DNA from: Capsicum annuum | Taxonomy: Eukaryota > Streptophyta > Magnoliopsida > Solanales > Solanaceae | Length of the DNA: 64,000 nucleotides | Reading direction: 5' to 3' | Assembly (NCBI RefSeq): GCF_002878395.1 | Contig: NC_061120.1 | Span: forward strand, 112,761,158 to 112,825,157 | Shown here: piece by piece, positions 1 through 10,857 of the stretch | How positions within the stretch are numbered: the first letter of the stretch is position 1 | Layout: every line of letters begins with the position of its first letter | Made by a program: the position numbers and the translations under genes | The notes under the pieces: model-generated | Told to the model about the DNA's origin: nothing | The model's database searches: none | What the model saw: only the letters and a program-made list of their open reading frames with translations

Positions 1-290
1 CCCTTCCCATATAGATTGGTGACAATGATGTGGTGTGTTCCTTGAGTTATTTGAGAGAAGTATAAAATTCATGCCTTTGTAAGTATTTGAAACTCTTAGT
101 CTGGGTAAGGTGCGACAATGCTCTGTGGTGCTCCAGATGGAACGCAGAAACCAAATCAAACCCGAATGAATTATTGAGGTATAACAATGTAAATTTTGAT
201 AAAATATGAGAAATATGTGTTTCTATGTGATTTGATTGTTTTACCTATTCCTGTGTTTGTGTTGTGGTATTTCTGGGGTGTGGGGATGAT
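1..290. other. unassigned sequence left of LTR F1
   Basis: No gene or repeat is recognised here. The last bases before 291 are purine-rich (GGGGTGTGGGGATGAT), as expected of a polypurine tract next to a 3' LTR. This may therefore be the internal tail of the element that owns LTR F1. A 60-residue open stretch at 196-378 has no recognisable composition and runs across the LTR boundary, so I do not treat it as a gene. Confidence 0.3.
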
Positions 291-819
291 TGTCACGGTT
301 CCTGATACATTTTGGTGCCATTTATGTGATTTTGTGGTTTTTGGTAACTTTGAGGGCCTTATAGTTTATTTCAGATGATACCTTTTTATTCATGTGATAG
401 ATGTCAAAATAGATTGTGCCAACAAATTTGGAGCATTGATTTTAGGGTGGCAACATGGTTTTTATGGTTTATGGCTTTTAAATCTCATTTCAAACCTTGA
501 TTTAGAAAGTTGTGATGTTGGGTTTTGGGGGTCAACTTTGTGAAAATGACTTCTTTTCAAAAATTTGATATCACCATTGAGTACGAAGTATCAAATTTAA
601 TAGAATAGCATAGTTCATTTGCATTTATGAGATTTTGGAAGAATTTTGAGGGGCTCGTAGAGACTTAAAATGCACTAAGTCTCCAGCTGGTGCACCTGCG
701 ATTGCGATGCTTGTGTCGCGATTGTGATTTGTCCTTCAGTCATGCTATAGCTATCAAGATACCCTTTCTGTGATCATGATATCCTTGACAATCTAGGTAC
801 CACGACTATGACCCTTTTC

Positions 820-829
820 CACGATCGTG
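820..829. promoter_or_regulatory. 10-bp palindrome before the TATA box of LTR F1
   Basis: CACGATCGTG is a perfect palindrome 11 bp upstream of the TATA-like box. It closes a CG-containing block (about 690-835) with repeated GCGATTG/GCGATG-type words. The related LTR at the right end of the window has a different perfect palindrome at the matching place (63274-63283). Confidence 0.45.
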
Positions 830-840
830 AAGCCTGGACA

Positions 841-848
841 TATAAGTA
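841..848 (+). promoter_or_regulatory. TATA-like box of LTR F1
   Basis: TATAAGTA follows the CG-containing palindromic block. It corresponds in position to TATAAATG at 63325 in the related LTR, so it is the likely core promoter of this LTR. Transcription would run rightwards. Confidence 0.4.
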
Positions 849-1074
849 CCTAGTTTTTGCCATTTTTCACTATTTTTAAGACTTCGAGCTTAGGGTTTCA
901 TGATTTTAAGATATTTTTTCCACTTTTATGCTTTGGTAAGCTCCATAACTTCTATTTTAATTATTTTCTTCAATCTTTATCATCTAATTCTTATTTTAAA
1001 CTTGAATTAACTATTTAATTTGGGGATTTTGGCCAATAAGGCCTAAAAATTATAATTCTCTAATTTAAACCCCA

Positions 1075-3050
1075 ATTTCTACTCTTTTTTATTGGATGAG
1101 TTTCTAACATCATAATTATTAGGTTTTCCTGAATTTCATCTTTAAAATAACTTTGATTCTTGATTTTAAAGGGATTTCGGAGATTTTTACCCAGTAAAGC
1201 TTGAAAATAGTTTTTCTTTAATTTGGACTTCATTTTAAAGTCGTTTTCTCTTAGGTTTTCAGATCTAGACTCCTAAAAATTTGGGAAACATATTTTTGAA
1301 AAAATTTATGATATTGTCCTTTTTTTTTGAAAATCCATTTAGGGAGTCAGTTTTGACTTCGACATGAAAATAGGTAATATTGGTATCATTGGCTTTCTTT
1401 AATATGGTTGGAAATACTGAGTGGATATTTGAATCATGTGATGGTATAATGGTTGGTTGTCGAAATAATCATTGTGGTTGGATGTGGAAATACTCATTGT
1501 GGTTTGTTGTGAGCATTACATGCTCATACTCATTCATGAAACTTTAGTACCACGGTAGAAATATTGAGAAACACTGGCTTTTCTGATAGAAAATGTGACA
1601 TCTTTTAAGATACCTCCATGAGGGATATTTTGAGAAGGAGATATTGGATATACGTGGATTGTATATAGGTTGACGAACCCCCATGGGTCCTACATTTTTT
1701 AGCTTTAGCTCCATAGGTGTATACAGAGACTATGTGATGGTATCGGAGGCTGTGTGATGGTATCGAAGGTTGTACGACAAAATCGTGCATTAAATTATCA
1801 TCATTCTTATTGTATTTACTTTGTTATGCTTGTGATGTGATTGCTGTTATGTTTGACTTATTACCTAGACATTATTAAATCTTTTTCACTTGGATGAGTT
1901 TCTAATTTTATAATTATTAGTTTTCCCTTAATTTTATCTTCAAAAAAACTTTGATTCTTTATGTTAAAGAGATCTCTGAGATTTTTACCAGGTAATCTTT
2001 CGAATGATTTTTCTTTGATTTGGACCTTATTTTAAACTCATTTTTACTTAATTTTTCAGCCGTATACTACTAATAATATGGGAAACATATTTTTGAAGAA
2101 AAGTTATAATTTTGCCCTTCTTTTAAAAAATCCATTTTGGGGGTCCATTTGAACTCTAACTTAAAAAAAGGTAATATGGCTATCATTATTTTTTTTGATA
2201 AATAGATTCTATATTTCCATGTTTTTGTTGATTTTAGGTTCGTTTGTTAGGAGTAAGGCTTTGGAATTAAAGTGTTGTAGATCGGTGTTCAGCCTTCGAG
2301 AGTTATGGCTTAACGTCTTTCAGACTAGGCTGGGTAGTTAATATTGATACAAAAGCATGTTAAGGGTGTGGGGACTAATCATAAAAATGGCTATCTTAAT
2401 GCATTGTGCCCGTGTGAGGGCCTATATGTGATGTTATAAGGTGGTTTTGGAAGATTATGTGCTATGTGCTATCGTGTAGGGTCCTATGTGGTATTGATAG
2501 ACTTGTATACATGATGAAGATTGTATCTTATTTGATAAAAAGTATATTATGGGACCCATTATGTGTTGTGATGTATTCATACTCTATTGGCATATGAATT
2601 AAGTTGGATTTCATGGATGGTTGAAAATAATGAGTGGATATTTGGCTAACGTGATGGTATATTGGTTGGTTATGGATATACTCATTGTGGTTGGTTGTGG
2701 AAATACTCATTATGGTTGGTTATGAGAATTACATCCTCATACCCATTCATGAAATTTTGGTACCACCATGGAAATATTGAGAAATATTGGCTTTTCTGAC
2801 AATAATTGTGACATCTTATAGAAACCCTCCCCTAAGGATGTGCTGGGGAGGAGATATGGATATCTGTGGATTGTATGTGGGTTGACGAACCCCTCGTGGG
2901 TCCTACATCTTGTATCTTTAGCTCTGTAGGTATATATGAAGACCTTATGATAGTCTCGTAGGCTGTGTAATATTCTCAGGGGTTGTGTGACAACCTCGTA
3001 CATTACATCATCATCATTATTCTTCTTGTACTTACTTTGTTATGCTTATG
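1075..3050 (+). repeat. tandem duplication inside LTR F1
   Basis: Two diverged direct copies are visible. The segment at about 1090-1400 (GGATGAGTTTCTAA...) recurs at about 1890-2200. The segment at about 1405-1840 (GAGTGGATATTTG... through GGTTGACGAACCCC) recurs at about 2630-3045. Copy 2 holds about 420 bp (2200-2620) that copy 1 lacks, so either copy 1 lost it or copy 2 gained it. Many substitutions separate the copies, so the event is old. Confidence 0.7.
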
Positions 3051-3799
3051 ATGTGATTGTATATTATGTTTTACTTGTTACTTATCCATTGTTCTATATT
3101 CTGTTACTTGTACTTGATGCTCCCGTATGTGTTGTTCTCTTTTTCTTGCTTATATATGGTATAAATACATGTATTCCTATTTAGTGTTTTTGCTGTGTTA
3201 TTTATAGATATTATAGAACTGTTAATGCAAGCGGTAGGGGCTACCATTATGGGATATTTTCTGATTGCAGGTGATGTGCTCTTAGTATGTATTTTGTATG
3301 TTTTATTTTCTACTTTGTTCAGCGGACTATGATACCTACCGACTACAAATGGACCATACTTACTTCTATTGTACCCTTTTGGTGTAGATTCAGGTTTAGG
3401 TGTGCCTCATGATGTTTGATCTCAGGCATCATTTGGAGCTTTTTAAGGTAGTGATTGATATCAGGCATTTGGAGTCTACTTCTATCTTTCCATATTATAC
3501 TATGTCTTTATTAGATTTTAGAGATAGATTTATATCCTTTTTTAGATGTCTTGTGTATCTAACTTCTAGTTGTACTATTTATATTCTTACACTATGACAC
3601 TAAGTTTGGAATTTAGTATTATTTAGTATGTTTCATTCTATATTTGTTATATTGATATGGTTCGGCTTCATTTTAGAAGCCTAGCCTTGGGTTTGTATTG
3701 TTATTCCTCTTTTTGTATCAATTTATGTGATAGACTTACTTGTCAAGGTTAGCCTTGACAAATTCCCTCATGACCCTCAAATTTTGGGTTATTATATAA

Positions 3800-4272
3800 G
3801 GACATGCTTATAAAGGTTGGCAAGTTTATAATCCCTTTTGACTTTATTTTTTGGATTATGATGCAGATGATAGGATACTAATTATTCTGGGACATTCGTT
3901 CATAGCAACGAGAGGAGCGTTAATAGATGTGAGAGAGGACACTTTCAAAATAAGATTAGATGATGATAAAGAGGTGGTCTTCAAAGTTTATAAGACACTA
4001 AATCCACCTTCCCACAAATAGTATTTATGTATGATTATCGTTATGGAAGTAATGAGTGTGGTGTTGTGGAGTACAAACCACTAAAGTCCTCTTCGAAATA
4101 TCTCAGTGTGTTGCCCAAGACACCATATAAGCCTGAAAGGATAATTATTGATGAGCCTAAAAATGATATTGTTGATAATGATGTTGACCTTGAGAGTATA
4201 CACTCAATAGGTCAAAAACAAGTAAGAAGATTTCCTCTAAGTAGGAGGAAAAAGATGAAGGAATTTGGCTGA
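3800..4272 (+). pseudogene. Athila/Tat-like Ty3/gypsy protease remnant (element E)
   Basis: This is the C-terminal half of a retropepsin domain. It reads KVGKFIIPFDF, shifts frame near 3855, then continues DYDADDR...ILGHSFIATRGALIDV, the signature around the conserved ILGRPFLATG-type block of Athila/Tat elements. It runs on to FKVYKTLNPPSHK with a stop at 4020. A second frameshift leads into an open 81-codon stretch (4027-4272) that begins near NECGVVEYKPL and fits the protease-RT linker. The N-terminal half with the catalytic Asp is missing because LTR F1 interrupts the frame at about 3798. No RT, RNase H or integrase follows, so E is internally deleted. Confidence 0.8.
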
Positions 4273-6088
4273 GTAGTGATTTTGGGTTAAGTCGCAACAT
4301 TAGTTAAGTTATGGTAGGTTTAATTTTTGTGTGTTTAGTTTTACTTCACGTAGTTTTTGTTTTCTTGAGTCACAGGTTGATGGGAAGTCTGAGTACCAAA
4401 AACCTAAGCTAAGAAGCATGACAAAGATTGGGTGCGGTGTCCATCCGACCTCACTAATGATAAAAGATGCTGCTAACTAGGCCTAGAGGCCTCAGAGAGT
4501 ATTTCTATCTCTATTATTGAGTTTATTTTTGGGACAAAGTGAGGTTTTAAGTATGGGATAGGGAAATTCCCATGATTACGAGTGAAGTGATGTTGTAGGA
4601 TCTTAATTCATAGTCATTTTCTAGTTTTGAATCATTTGAAGAAACTATAAAAGGATTTTTGCTTTTTTGTTTTGAGTCTTAGTTGGGTCCGTCTAGTAGG
4701 TGCAGGTTGTTCTTTTCAATTCTTTTCCATGGGAGGCGCCCTTTGAACATAATATTCTTTTTATTTTTAGGAGTAAATCTTAAATTTTTGTGTTAGGTAA
4801 GTGAAATATTCTTGTTGGAGCTATGTATGATTGCATGATGCAAGTAGGTTTTAATGTAAAGCATGTTGATTATGTTGAATGACTACTTTTGAGACTCCTA
4901 GGCTTATTGTAATGACTTGTATGTCTTGTTGGCTAAATATTGAATTCATGTTGTTGCTTGGTCTATAGTTTAGCGTGATTCCACATGATCTGAGCATGTG
5001 CCATAGGTGTGTGAGGTTTGTTTGTATATTTCTTGTCGCATATGATGTGTAGAACTTGCATGGTATGTATGAAAAGTGAAATAAAGAGTGTGAATTTAGA
5101 ATATGATATAGTCATTTCTTTGATAGCTATGTTTATACACTTTTCTACCTACCCTTGTGTGTAATTTTAGATAGTCCCATTGAGCTTTAGACTATTTTTT
5201 GGTAGCCTCATATGTATCTTGTTCTCCTTCTTTAGTTTACCTGAATTTGATCCAAAGCTCATGAACACTTTGGTTAAAGATTAATGAAGTCAAGAGTGTG
5301 AAATTAAGAAGTAAAAGAGGTGAAAGTGAAGCCCAAAAGAAGTAGTTAGTATTGTTAAAAAGTTTATGTGATGTGGGTGGGAGTGATGCACTGAAAAGAG
5401 AACAAAACTGAATCATGTGTTGATGTAAGAACTCCCTCTGTACTGTATATGTAAACTAACTTAAAGAAATGGGGTAAAACAAAAAATGAGTGTCGATAAA
5501 AGTTGTGGAAATTGGTTGTTAATAGAGAGATCATAATGTTCATGTGATGTATTAAAGCGCCTAGGGAAGATAGTCACTATTCTTGGCAAAAATAGGTCCC
5601 GTCGTTTAGCTTTCATTGCAACCCTTAAAGACCCATTTGATCCTAAGCTTCAATATTTTTATATTAATAGAGTACTACACTAAGGGAAAACCTATGGTTT
5701 ACTTGTGTAACTTGTGAATTCTTTGTGAGAGTGAGCGTAACTTGATTCTTATGCCTATTCAAATTATAAATTGCATCTATGTGTCTGAATATTTGTAATT
5801 ATCTTGTGGTGAGGGAACATGTTTGATTATAGTTGGGTGATTTGTATTATCTCTAGCATTGAGTAATATTCATGAGTTTTCCTACTTGGTGAGTCAATTC
5901 TTGAGGTTCGAATGTTTTGAAGTAGTATTCTTGAGTTCTCAATTTACAAGACATGCTTATGTGTGATACTTGCTATCTGTGTAGTCATTGCAGTACAAGA
6001 TTGAGTGTCTTTCTTATAGTAGTAGTATTGAATAATTCTCATGATCTTGATGCTTAAGTGAAGAGTTGTTCAAGGACGAACAAGGCTT
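4273..6088 (+). other. 3' noncoding region of element E
   Basis: No reading frame with recognisable residues is present. 4370-4500 resembles the spacer found after pol in Athila/Tat elements (compare 16470-16610 in element A). The rest is AT-rich and ends in the PPT and 3' LTR. A deletion must have removed RT to integrase between about 4272 and 4370. Confidence 0.5.
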
Positions 6089-6099
6089 TAAGTGTGGGG
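6089..6099 (+). other. polypurine tract of element E
   Basis: The purine-rich AAGTGTGGGG lies immediately upstream of the LTR start TGATGATTATC, as needed for plus-strand priming. It supports a plus-strand 3' LTR here. Confidence 0.55.
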
Positions 6100-6536
6100 T
6101 GATGATTATCGGTGGATTTATGCACCTAAGTGTTGTTATCTACGCTTACTTAGCATAGTTTTGAGGACATATTGTGTGCTTATTGAGTGAATATTTGTAT
6201 AAATGAGAATATAAGAGTTAATTTATGTATTTTTAGTATTTAAGGTGTGTTCAGAATGTTTCTTGTGTCAAAACACAAAGTTAAAGTTTAAATGCGAAAA
6301 CTAGTACTCTTAGCTTGAGCTATGTTCAGTGCTAGTTCATCGTGTTGGATACTATGTGGTTTTGAGTTCTAATTCGTGATGTTTGATTTTATAGGAATCT
6401 TGGTGAGTTTATCAATATTATAAATGGATGATACACAAGCAGGAAATCAGGAGTAAACACCTCCACAAAGCTTGGAATAAAGGGAAAACGCATCAGACAA
6501 GCATTGTGCAATTCTAGAACTTCTGGGTTCATTGAC

Positions 6537-6667
6537 GTGCCACGCATCCTAGATGGCATGATAAGGCCATGGAATGACCTTTTCTTCATTTTAGAATGCA
6601 ATTTATAGTAGCTAGGCATGATAGCAGCATGCCACATTGCCTAGCCACCGCAATAGAGGCGTGGCAC
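6537..6667. promoter_or_regulatory. nested inverted repeats before the TATA box of LTR E
   Basis: GTGCCACGC at 6537-6545 is the exact reverse complement of GCGTGGCAC at 6659-6667. Inside it, GCTAGGCA at 6611-6618 pairs exactly with TGCCTAGC at 6638-6645. The block ends 34 bp before the TATA box. It could form a branched hairpin in DNA or RNA, or bind dimeric factors; neither is shown. Confidence 0.5.
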
Positions 6668-6701
6668 AGAGACAACTCAAAAACAACAAATTTGGTCCTA
6701 T

Positions 6702-6709
6702 TATAAATA
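6702..6709 (+). promoter_or_regulatory. TATA box of LTR E
   Basis: TATAAATA is a consensus plant TATA box. It lies at about 600 bp into the LTR, downstream of the inverted-repeat block, and is the likely Pol II core promoter. Confidence 0.6.
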
Positions 6710-7439
6710 GGATACTTAAACATTGTTGTACACACGTTGGACGACCTTAAGTCTTGAACACACTTTGGAGAAGGTTGAAAATAGATTTTTTATTCCTATC
6801 CTTTAATTTATTCTTAGATTTATACATGCATTTTTTAATTATGATTCTTGTTATCTCCATGAGTGGCTAAACACCCTTTTATAGATTTAAGGCCAAAAAC
6901 ATGATTACTCATGTTAAGAATTGAGTTGGTTTGGGTTATTTATCACTGTTGGTTGTTTTTTTACCCTTTTGTTAAGTGTTTTAATGATTCATGACCCTTA
7001 GATTACATGCTTGACTCTACAATGAACCTGGAAGGATGAATGATAGAGTAGAACGAGGGATGGACAAAATAGGATTGTAATCTCAATTGAATGATGTTAT
7101 GATTTGCATTTCGGATATGAATATACCTAAAATCCATATTTGTTTCAGTTATGGGATATAATATGAACACATTTAACTTAGTTCTCGTATCCCTACTCAA
7201 TGATTTAGTTAAGGGGCTAAGTGAGATAATTGATCATATGTTCGCAAGGCCATAGGCATAATACGGCCTCGTGAACCAACAACCAAGATAATTAACCTAA
7301 CCAACAAAGTTATATAACTGAGTATGAGTGTTCGTAGTGTCTTAAACCTTGGATTTCCCTATTACTGTCCAAGAAACGGTTAAGTTACCGCATCGTTTTA
7401 GTTTACGTTTCAGTTTATAACTATCAAACTCTTATGGTT

Positions 7440-7528
7440 ACATTTGGACTTATTCAACCTTTGAAGTGAGGTTTGGATTAAGATACATTTGCACTTATTC
7501 AACCTTTGAAGTGAGGTTGGATTAAGAT
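7440..7528 (+). repeat. two-copy tandem repeat, about 44 bp
   Basis: Units 7440-7484 and 7485-7528 both read ACATTTG(G/C)ACTTATTC... through GGATTAAGAT. They differ by one substitution and one T. The duplication is inside LTR E and looks much younger than the LTR itself. Confidence 0.85.
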
Positions 7529-7632
7529 AGTTGCTTAACACTAGTCCATGTGGTATCGATACTTGTCTTTCTTTATGGCCACTATATGACTTGGCGGACC
7601 ACGTACACTTGCGTGTGCACTTGGGTGCAACA

Positions 7633-7912
7633 ATTTCAACCGTAAGATTTAGAAGGGTCACATAACCCATTTCATAAAATTTAAAGATTTAAACAATGTT
7701 CCAATAGATGGGGTCTTCCACAAATAAGATAAGGATCAATAGACGATGAGTAACATTCACTCCACAGATTTTTAGAAGTCATTTCATGAAGAGAAGTAAA
7801 AAGTACAAAAATAAAAAAAAATTATACAAAAATAAAGAAAAATAAAATATATACAAAAACTTGAACAAATAATAAGAAAAATTCTAACCTAGAAAAACAA
7901 TTAATTTTAATG
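7633..7912 (-). other. truncated leader of element K
   Basis: This AT-rich stretch lies between the end of LTR E and the reversed primer site of K. On the minus strand it is the 5' leader after K's PBS. No coding sequence is visible. K's remaining internal region must be missing, because LTR E begins at once on the other side. Confidence 0.4.
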
Positions 7913-7930
7913 TCCCCGGCAACGACACGA
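7913..7930 (-). other. primer-binding site of element K (tRNA-Asp type)
   Basis: The plus strand reads TCCCCGGCAACGACACGA. The 3' end of plant tRNA-Asp is TCCCCGGCAACGGCGCCA, so 15 of 18 positions agree. A PBS is the reverse complement of a tRNA tail, so this marks a minus-strand element with its LTR to the right. tRNA-Asp priming is typical of Athila-like elements. Confidence 0.75.
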
Positions 7931-7940
7931 AAAAATTTAT

Positions 7941-9208
7941 TGCATCCAAACGCACATGCAAGTGTACGCACACGCAAGTGTACACAGTCGCATAAGTAAC
8001 ATAGGATTAAGAGTCAAGGTATTGTACCCACAAGGACGTGCCGATTAACTACTTTTTTAAATTAAACTAGTCTGTATTATTTATTCAAGAAGTAAAGCCC
8101 AAAAGTTGTATTTATGAATTGACTAAAAATTAATAAGAATAAAAGAAAATAGCTAAAGAACAATTAACGAAAAAAAAGCAGATTCTTGCACAATCAATGG
8201 ATAAATAGATCTAGGATTATGGTATCGTTAACAGTCATGTTTAGTATTAATTTGATCAATTTATTTGTTTATCTAGTTGTTGATTTATGGGGTTTATTGT
8301 ATGATCATGGAATTTTGAGCCTCTAATCGTCAATCTAAATTGACCTCACAACTACATCATTGATTGGACATGTGATAACACAATCCGAATACATTTATAT
8401 AACCGTCAATTTTGTAACCAAGTAAGGCGATCTAGGTATACTCCTCTCATAGCCATAAATTAATTTTTTATTGTACGAAAGTAAAGATCTTACTCCCTAT
8501 ATTCTTCGTTCTATGTCATTGATTCTCCTTCCAGGTTCACAATAAGAATCTAGATTTATTTTAATGATAGCCAAGTATTAAAATAGTACGCACAAAAATA
8601 TAAGAATAACTATGATGATAATCAAATAAATCAAATTAATAAATTTCTAAATTATCATACTTTCAGCTACCAAAATCCTAGAATGAGAAGTTTAACTACA
8701 CATAGACATCGAGCAATTACAACAAATCATCCAAAGAAAAATAAAAAAATAAATAATAAAGAAGAGAAAAAGATGAAACCAATATTCTTGGCCTCTACAG
8801 CAACTTGTACCTCTCTATAGGTCAAAAGTTCTATAAAAATTAATTTTATGGATATTTATAGGTGTAGGAAAAAGACTCAAATAAAATAACTGAGTCCAAA
8901 ATGGACTAGAATAAATAAAATGGGACTTCACACAATTTACGGACAAGGCTAGCAGTCAAATTCCAATTTGAAATTGAAAAAGTCACTTTTAAATATTTTA
9001 TTGTATTTATTCCATTAAGTTGCATGCTTGATTTTCTTCTATAATCTTTCGTCTTTAATTTATTTTAGCTCTAAATCTATTCATCATCATGTCATTTTAA
9101 TCCTACAAATCAGAATATAATATTAGCCACAATCCATAAAATTAATGCTCAAAAAGAACAAATTAAAATACTTAATAATGATTAAAAATATATAATTTTT
9201 CCCTGACA
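7941..9208 (-). mobile_element. 5' LTR of element K (Athila/Tat-like), reversed
   Basis: It adjoins the tRNA-Asp PBS. Its U5 end (TGCATCCAAACGCACATGC...) is a diverged reverse match to the U5 end of LTR E (7590-7632). The far boundary is uncertain: CCCTGACA ending at 9208 would give a minus-strand start of TGTCAGGG. Between the ends it is AT-rich with no frames of interest. No target duplication was identified. Confidence 0.55.
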
Positions 9209-9345
9209 TCGCTCCATGTTTTGTTCGCTATATTTTTTGTTCCCAACACAAACAATGGATTGTTCATTATGTTCTATCATATCCATTGACATATATGATA
9301 TGTCATGATTTTATGGAACATTCGATGCATAAAGCGGTGAAAATA
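9209..9345. other. short unassigned spacer
   Basis: Nothing is recognised between LTR K and the 5' LTR of element A. It does not match the sequence before A's 3' LTR, which supports the LTR start near 9346. Confidence 0.3.
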
Positions 9346-9494
9346 TGCATTGACTTAGGTTATTTCATCGGATATGATGTATGTTTTGTATGAGTTGCAT
9401 GTAAATTAGGTTTGAAGTTTCCTAAAATGAAAATGCAAGAAAAACTTCTAAAAAGTTAAAGTACTAATCAGGCTATGAGTCGTTAAGTCACCTT

Positions 9495-9592
9495 ACGACT
9501 CGTAGCCGGACCTGTGATGTTAATAGTTGCAAAAGCTGAGTTGAAGGAGTTAATATAAACTGACAACGACTCATAAGGCGTGACTACGAGTC
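9495..9592. promoter_or_regulatory. CGACTCGTA inverted-repeat block of LTR A
   Basis: ACGACTCGTAG at 9495-9505 is followed by CTACGAGTC at 9584-9592, an exact reverse complement of its last nine bases. Further variants (ATGACTCGTGG near 9694) extend the block towards the TATA box. The same motif recurs in the spacer of A after pol and in the LTRs of element B. Confidence 0.5.
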
Positions 9593-9949
9593 ATGGTGTA
9601 CAACCATACTAAGCAAAGTGGCCAAAACTCATGAAGATTGACAAAAGAGGTTCTAGTGGTAACGAGTAAATACCACAACGTAAAGACTGACTATGACTCG
9701 TGGTAAGGTGTCATCCTGACAACAGACTCGGAAGTCCTAAAAGGGAAAACTCACTAGAGTGACTACAACTAGTAGCCTACGACTTGTAAGGATACATGAT
9801 GAGTTGTGACCACTAAAGATAAAAAAGAGCTATGATAGAAGGCAACGAGGCATGACCAGTCCTAACAACTCGTTGCCAAAGGCGTGACCACTGCCGAATT
9901 ATTTTTTATATTTTGTTTTAATTAGGTTTCCTTTATTATTTTAGGATTC

Positions 9950-9957
9950 TATAAATA
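9950..9957 (+). promoter_or_regulatory. TATA box of 5' LTR A
   Basis: TATAAATA is conserved at the matching place of the 3' LTR (33019-33026). Conservation of this motif in both diverged LTRs supports it as the core promoter. Confidence 0.65.
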
Positions 9958-10840
9958 CCCTTGGGTTATTATTTTATGCGGTAATGAACTTTTGACATTT
10001 TTCTACATACTTTCACATACTTTGCTACTTTATATGATCATTCTTAGGTTTTGGTTTCGTTATTAATTGGAGATTTTTTATTTTATTCTTTCAATATTAT
10101 GCAATTAATAAAGTCTTCTTCTCTCAATTCCATGGATTTTTGCATAAGAATGAGAGGATAATTTCCTTAACTAGGGTTATTGAAACTTTGGTAGATTAAC
10201 AAAGTGGGGGAAGTGTAAGATTTATCTAGGTAGTTGTGGCTACGTATATCATGATCCTTTTCATAGTGATTTCCTCCTTAGCTACTATAGCAGCTAAGGA
10301 CTTGCCTGTATTTGAGATTGTCTTCACAAGGGAGTTTGAGATTGGGAAAAAAATGTGACAACAGTGATTTGAGGCTATCAATCCTTACTAATAAATTGGA
10401 GACTCAAACAATGATAGTTGTGCTAGGGTTAAGGACAAGGGATAGAAAGGCGATGCCATGATACTTAAAAAATAAAGGGTGAGATTTATCAATATGTTCA
10501 CAAGACGATTATTAATACATAACTTGTCAGACATTTCATGTATAGCAGTGAGATAGGTAGATTGAACATGAGAAATCCACGAAGTTAGAATCTACGGGGA
10601 ACACAGTCCTAGTGTTCGTCTTAGAATGTTTACAATCTCTAGTACTCAAGTTCGATGACTATTTACTATTGATCTCAAATCCCCCGTTTACTTTTCCACA
10701 CTACCTGTTATTTCTTCAAGTTAAAGATATAATTCTACGCATCCCATATGGATTCGATCCCAAACTATTTAGGTTACTATATTTTACATTGACCACATCA
10801 TACTTATTTGGAGGTGTAGTTTTGGGCTACGTCAAATTTT

Positions 10841-10857
10841 TGCACTATTGCTAGGGA
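10841..10857 (+). other. degenerate primer-binding site of element A
   Basis: TGCACTATTGCTAGGGA lies 6 bp after the LTR end. It is a decayed form of the tRNA-Asp-complementary site TGGCGCCGTTGCCGGGGA. Its place and the matching GGGA end make this the likely PBS. Confidence 0.6.

Larger units (their letters stand above)
291..3797 (+). mobile_element. long LTR (family F, copy F1), 3' or solo LTR
   Basis: The proposed start (TGTCACGG at 291) matches in layout the start of a related LTR at 62671 (TGTAATGACC). The 480-1100 part aligns by eye with 62830-63600, including a CG-rich block followed by a TATA box. The end near 3797 is set by E's protease reading frame, which resumes at 3800. At about 3.5 kb the LTR is inflated by an internal tandem duplication. 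Whether it is a solo LTR or the 3' LTR of an element beginning outside the window cannot be told. The right end is more secure than the left. Confidence 0.55.
6100..7632 (+). mobile_element. 3' LTR of element E (Athila/Tat-like)
   Basis: The LTR starts TGATGATTATC after the PPT and ends GGGTGCAACA. It contains a TATA box at 6702 and the phrase ATGAGTGGCTAA (about 6858) that also marks element A's LTRs in diverged form. The U5 end carries CACTTGCGTGTGCAC, matching in reverse the start of LTR K at 7941. The sequence after 7632 does not look like a PBS, as expected for a 3' LTR. Length is about 1.53 kb. Confidence 0.65.
9346..10834 (+). repeat. 5' LTR of element A
   Basis: It runs from TGCATTGACTTAGG to ...GGCTACGTCA, 1489 bp, and aligns along its whole length with 32412-33906. 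It contains CGACTCGTA-type words (9480-9890), a TATA box at 9950 and the phrase ATGAGAGGATAATTTCC (about 10150) that corresponds to one in LTR E. A small 80-codon open frame near its right end (10612-10854) runs past the LTR boundary and is not credible as a gene. The left edge may be off by several bases. Confidence 0.8.

Noticed and set aside
7003..7670. small minus-strand open frames of 65 and 86 codons
   Set aside because: They lie inside LTR E, the second across a recent tandem repeat; no coding features.
10612..10854. 80-codon open frame at the end of the 5' LTR of A
   Set aside because: It runs through the LTR end and into the primer-binding site, and is not open in the 3' LTR copy.
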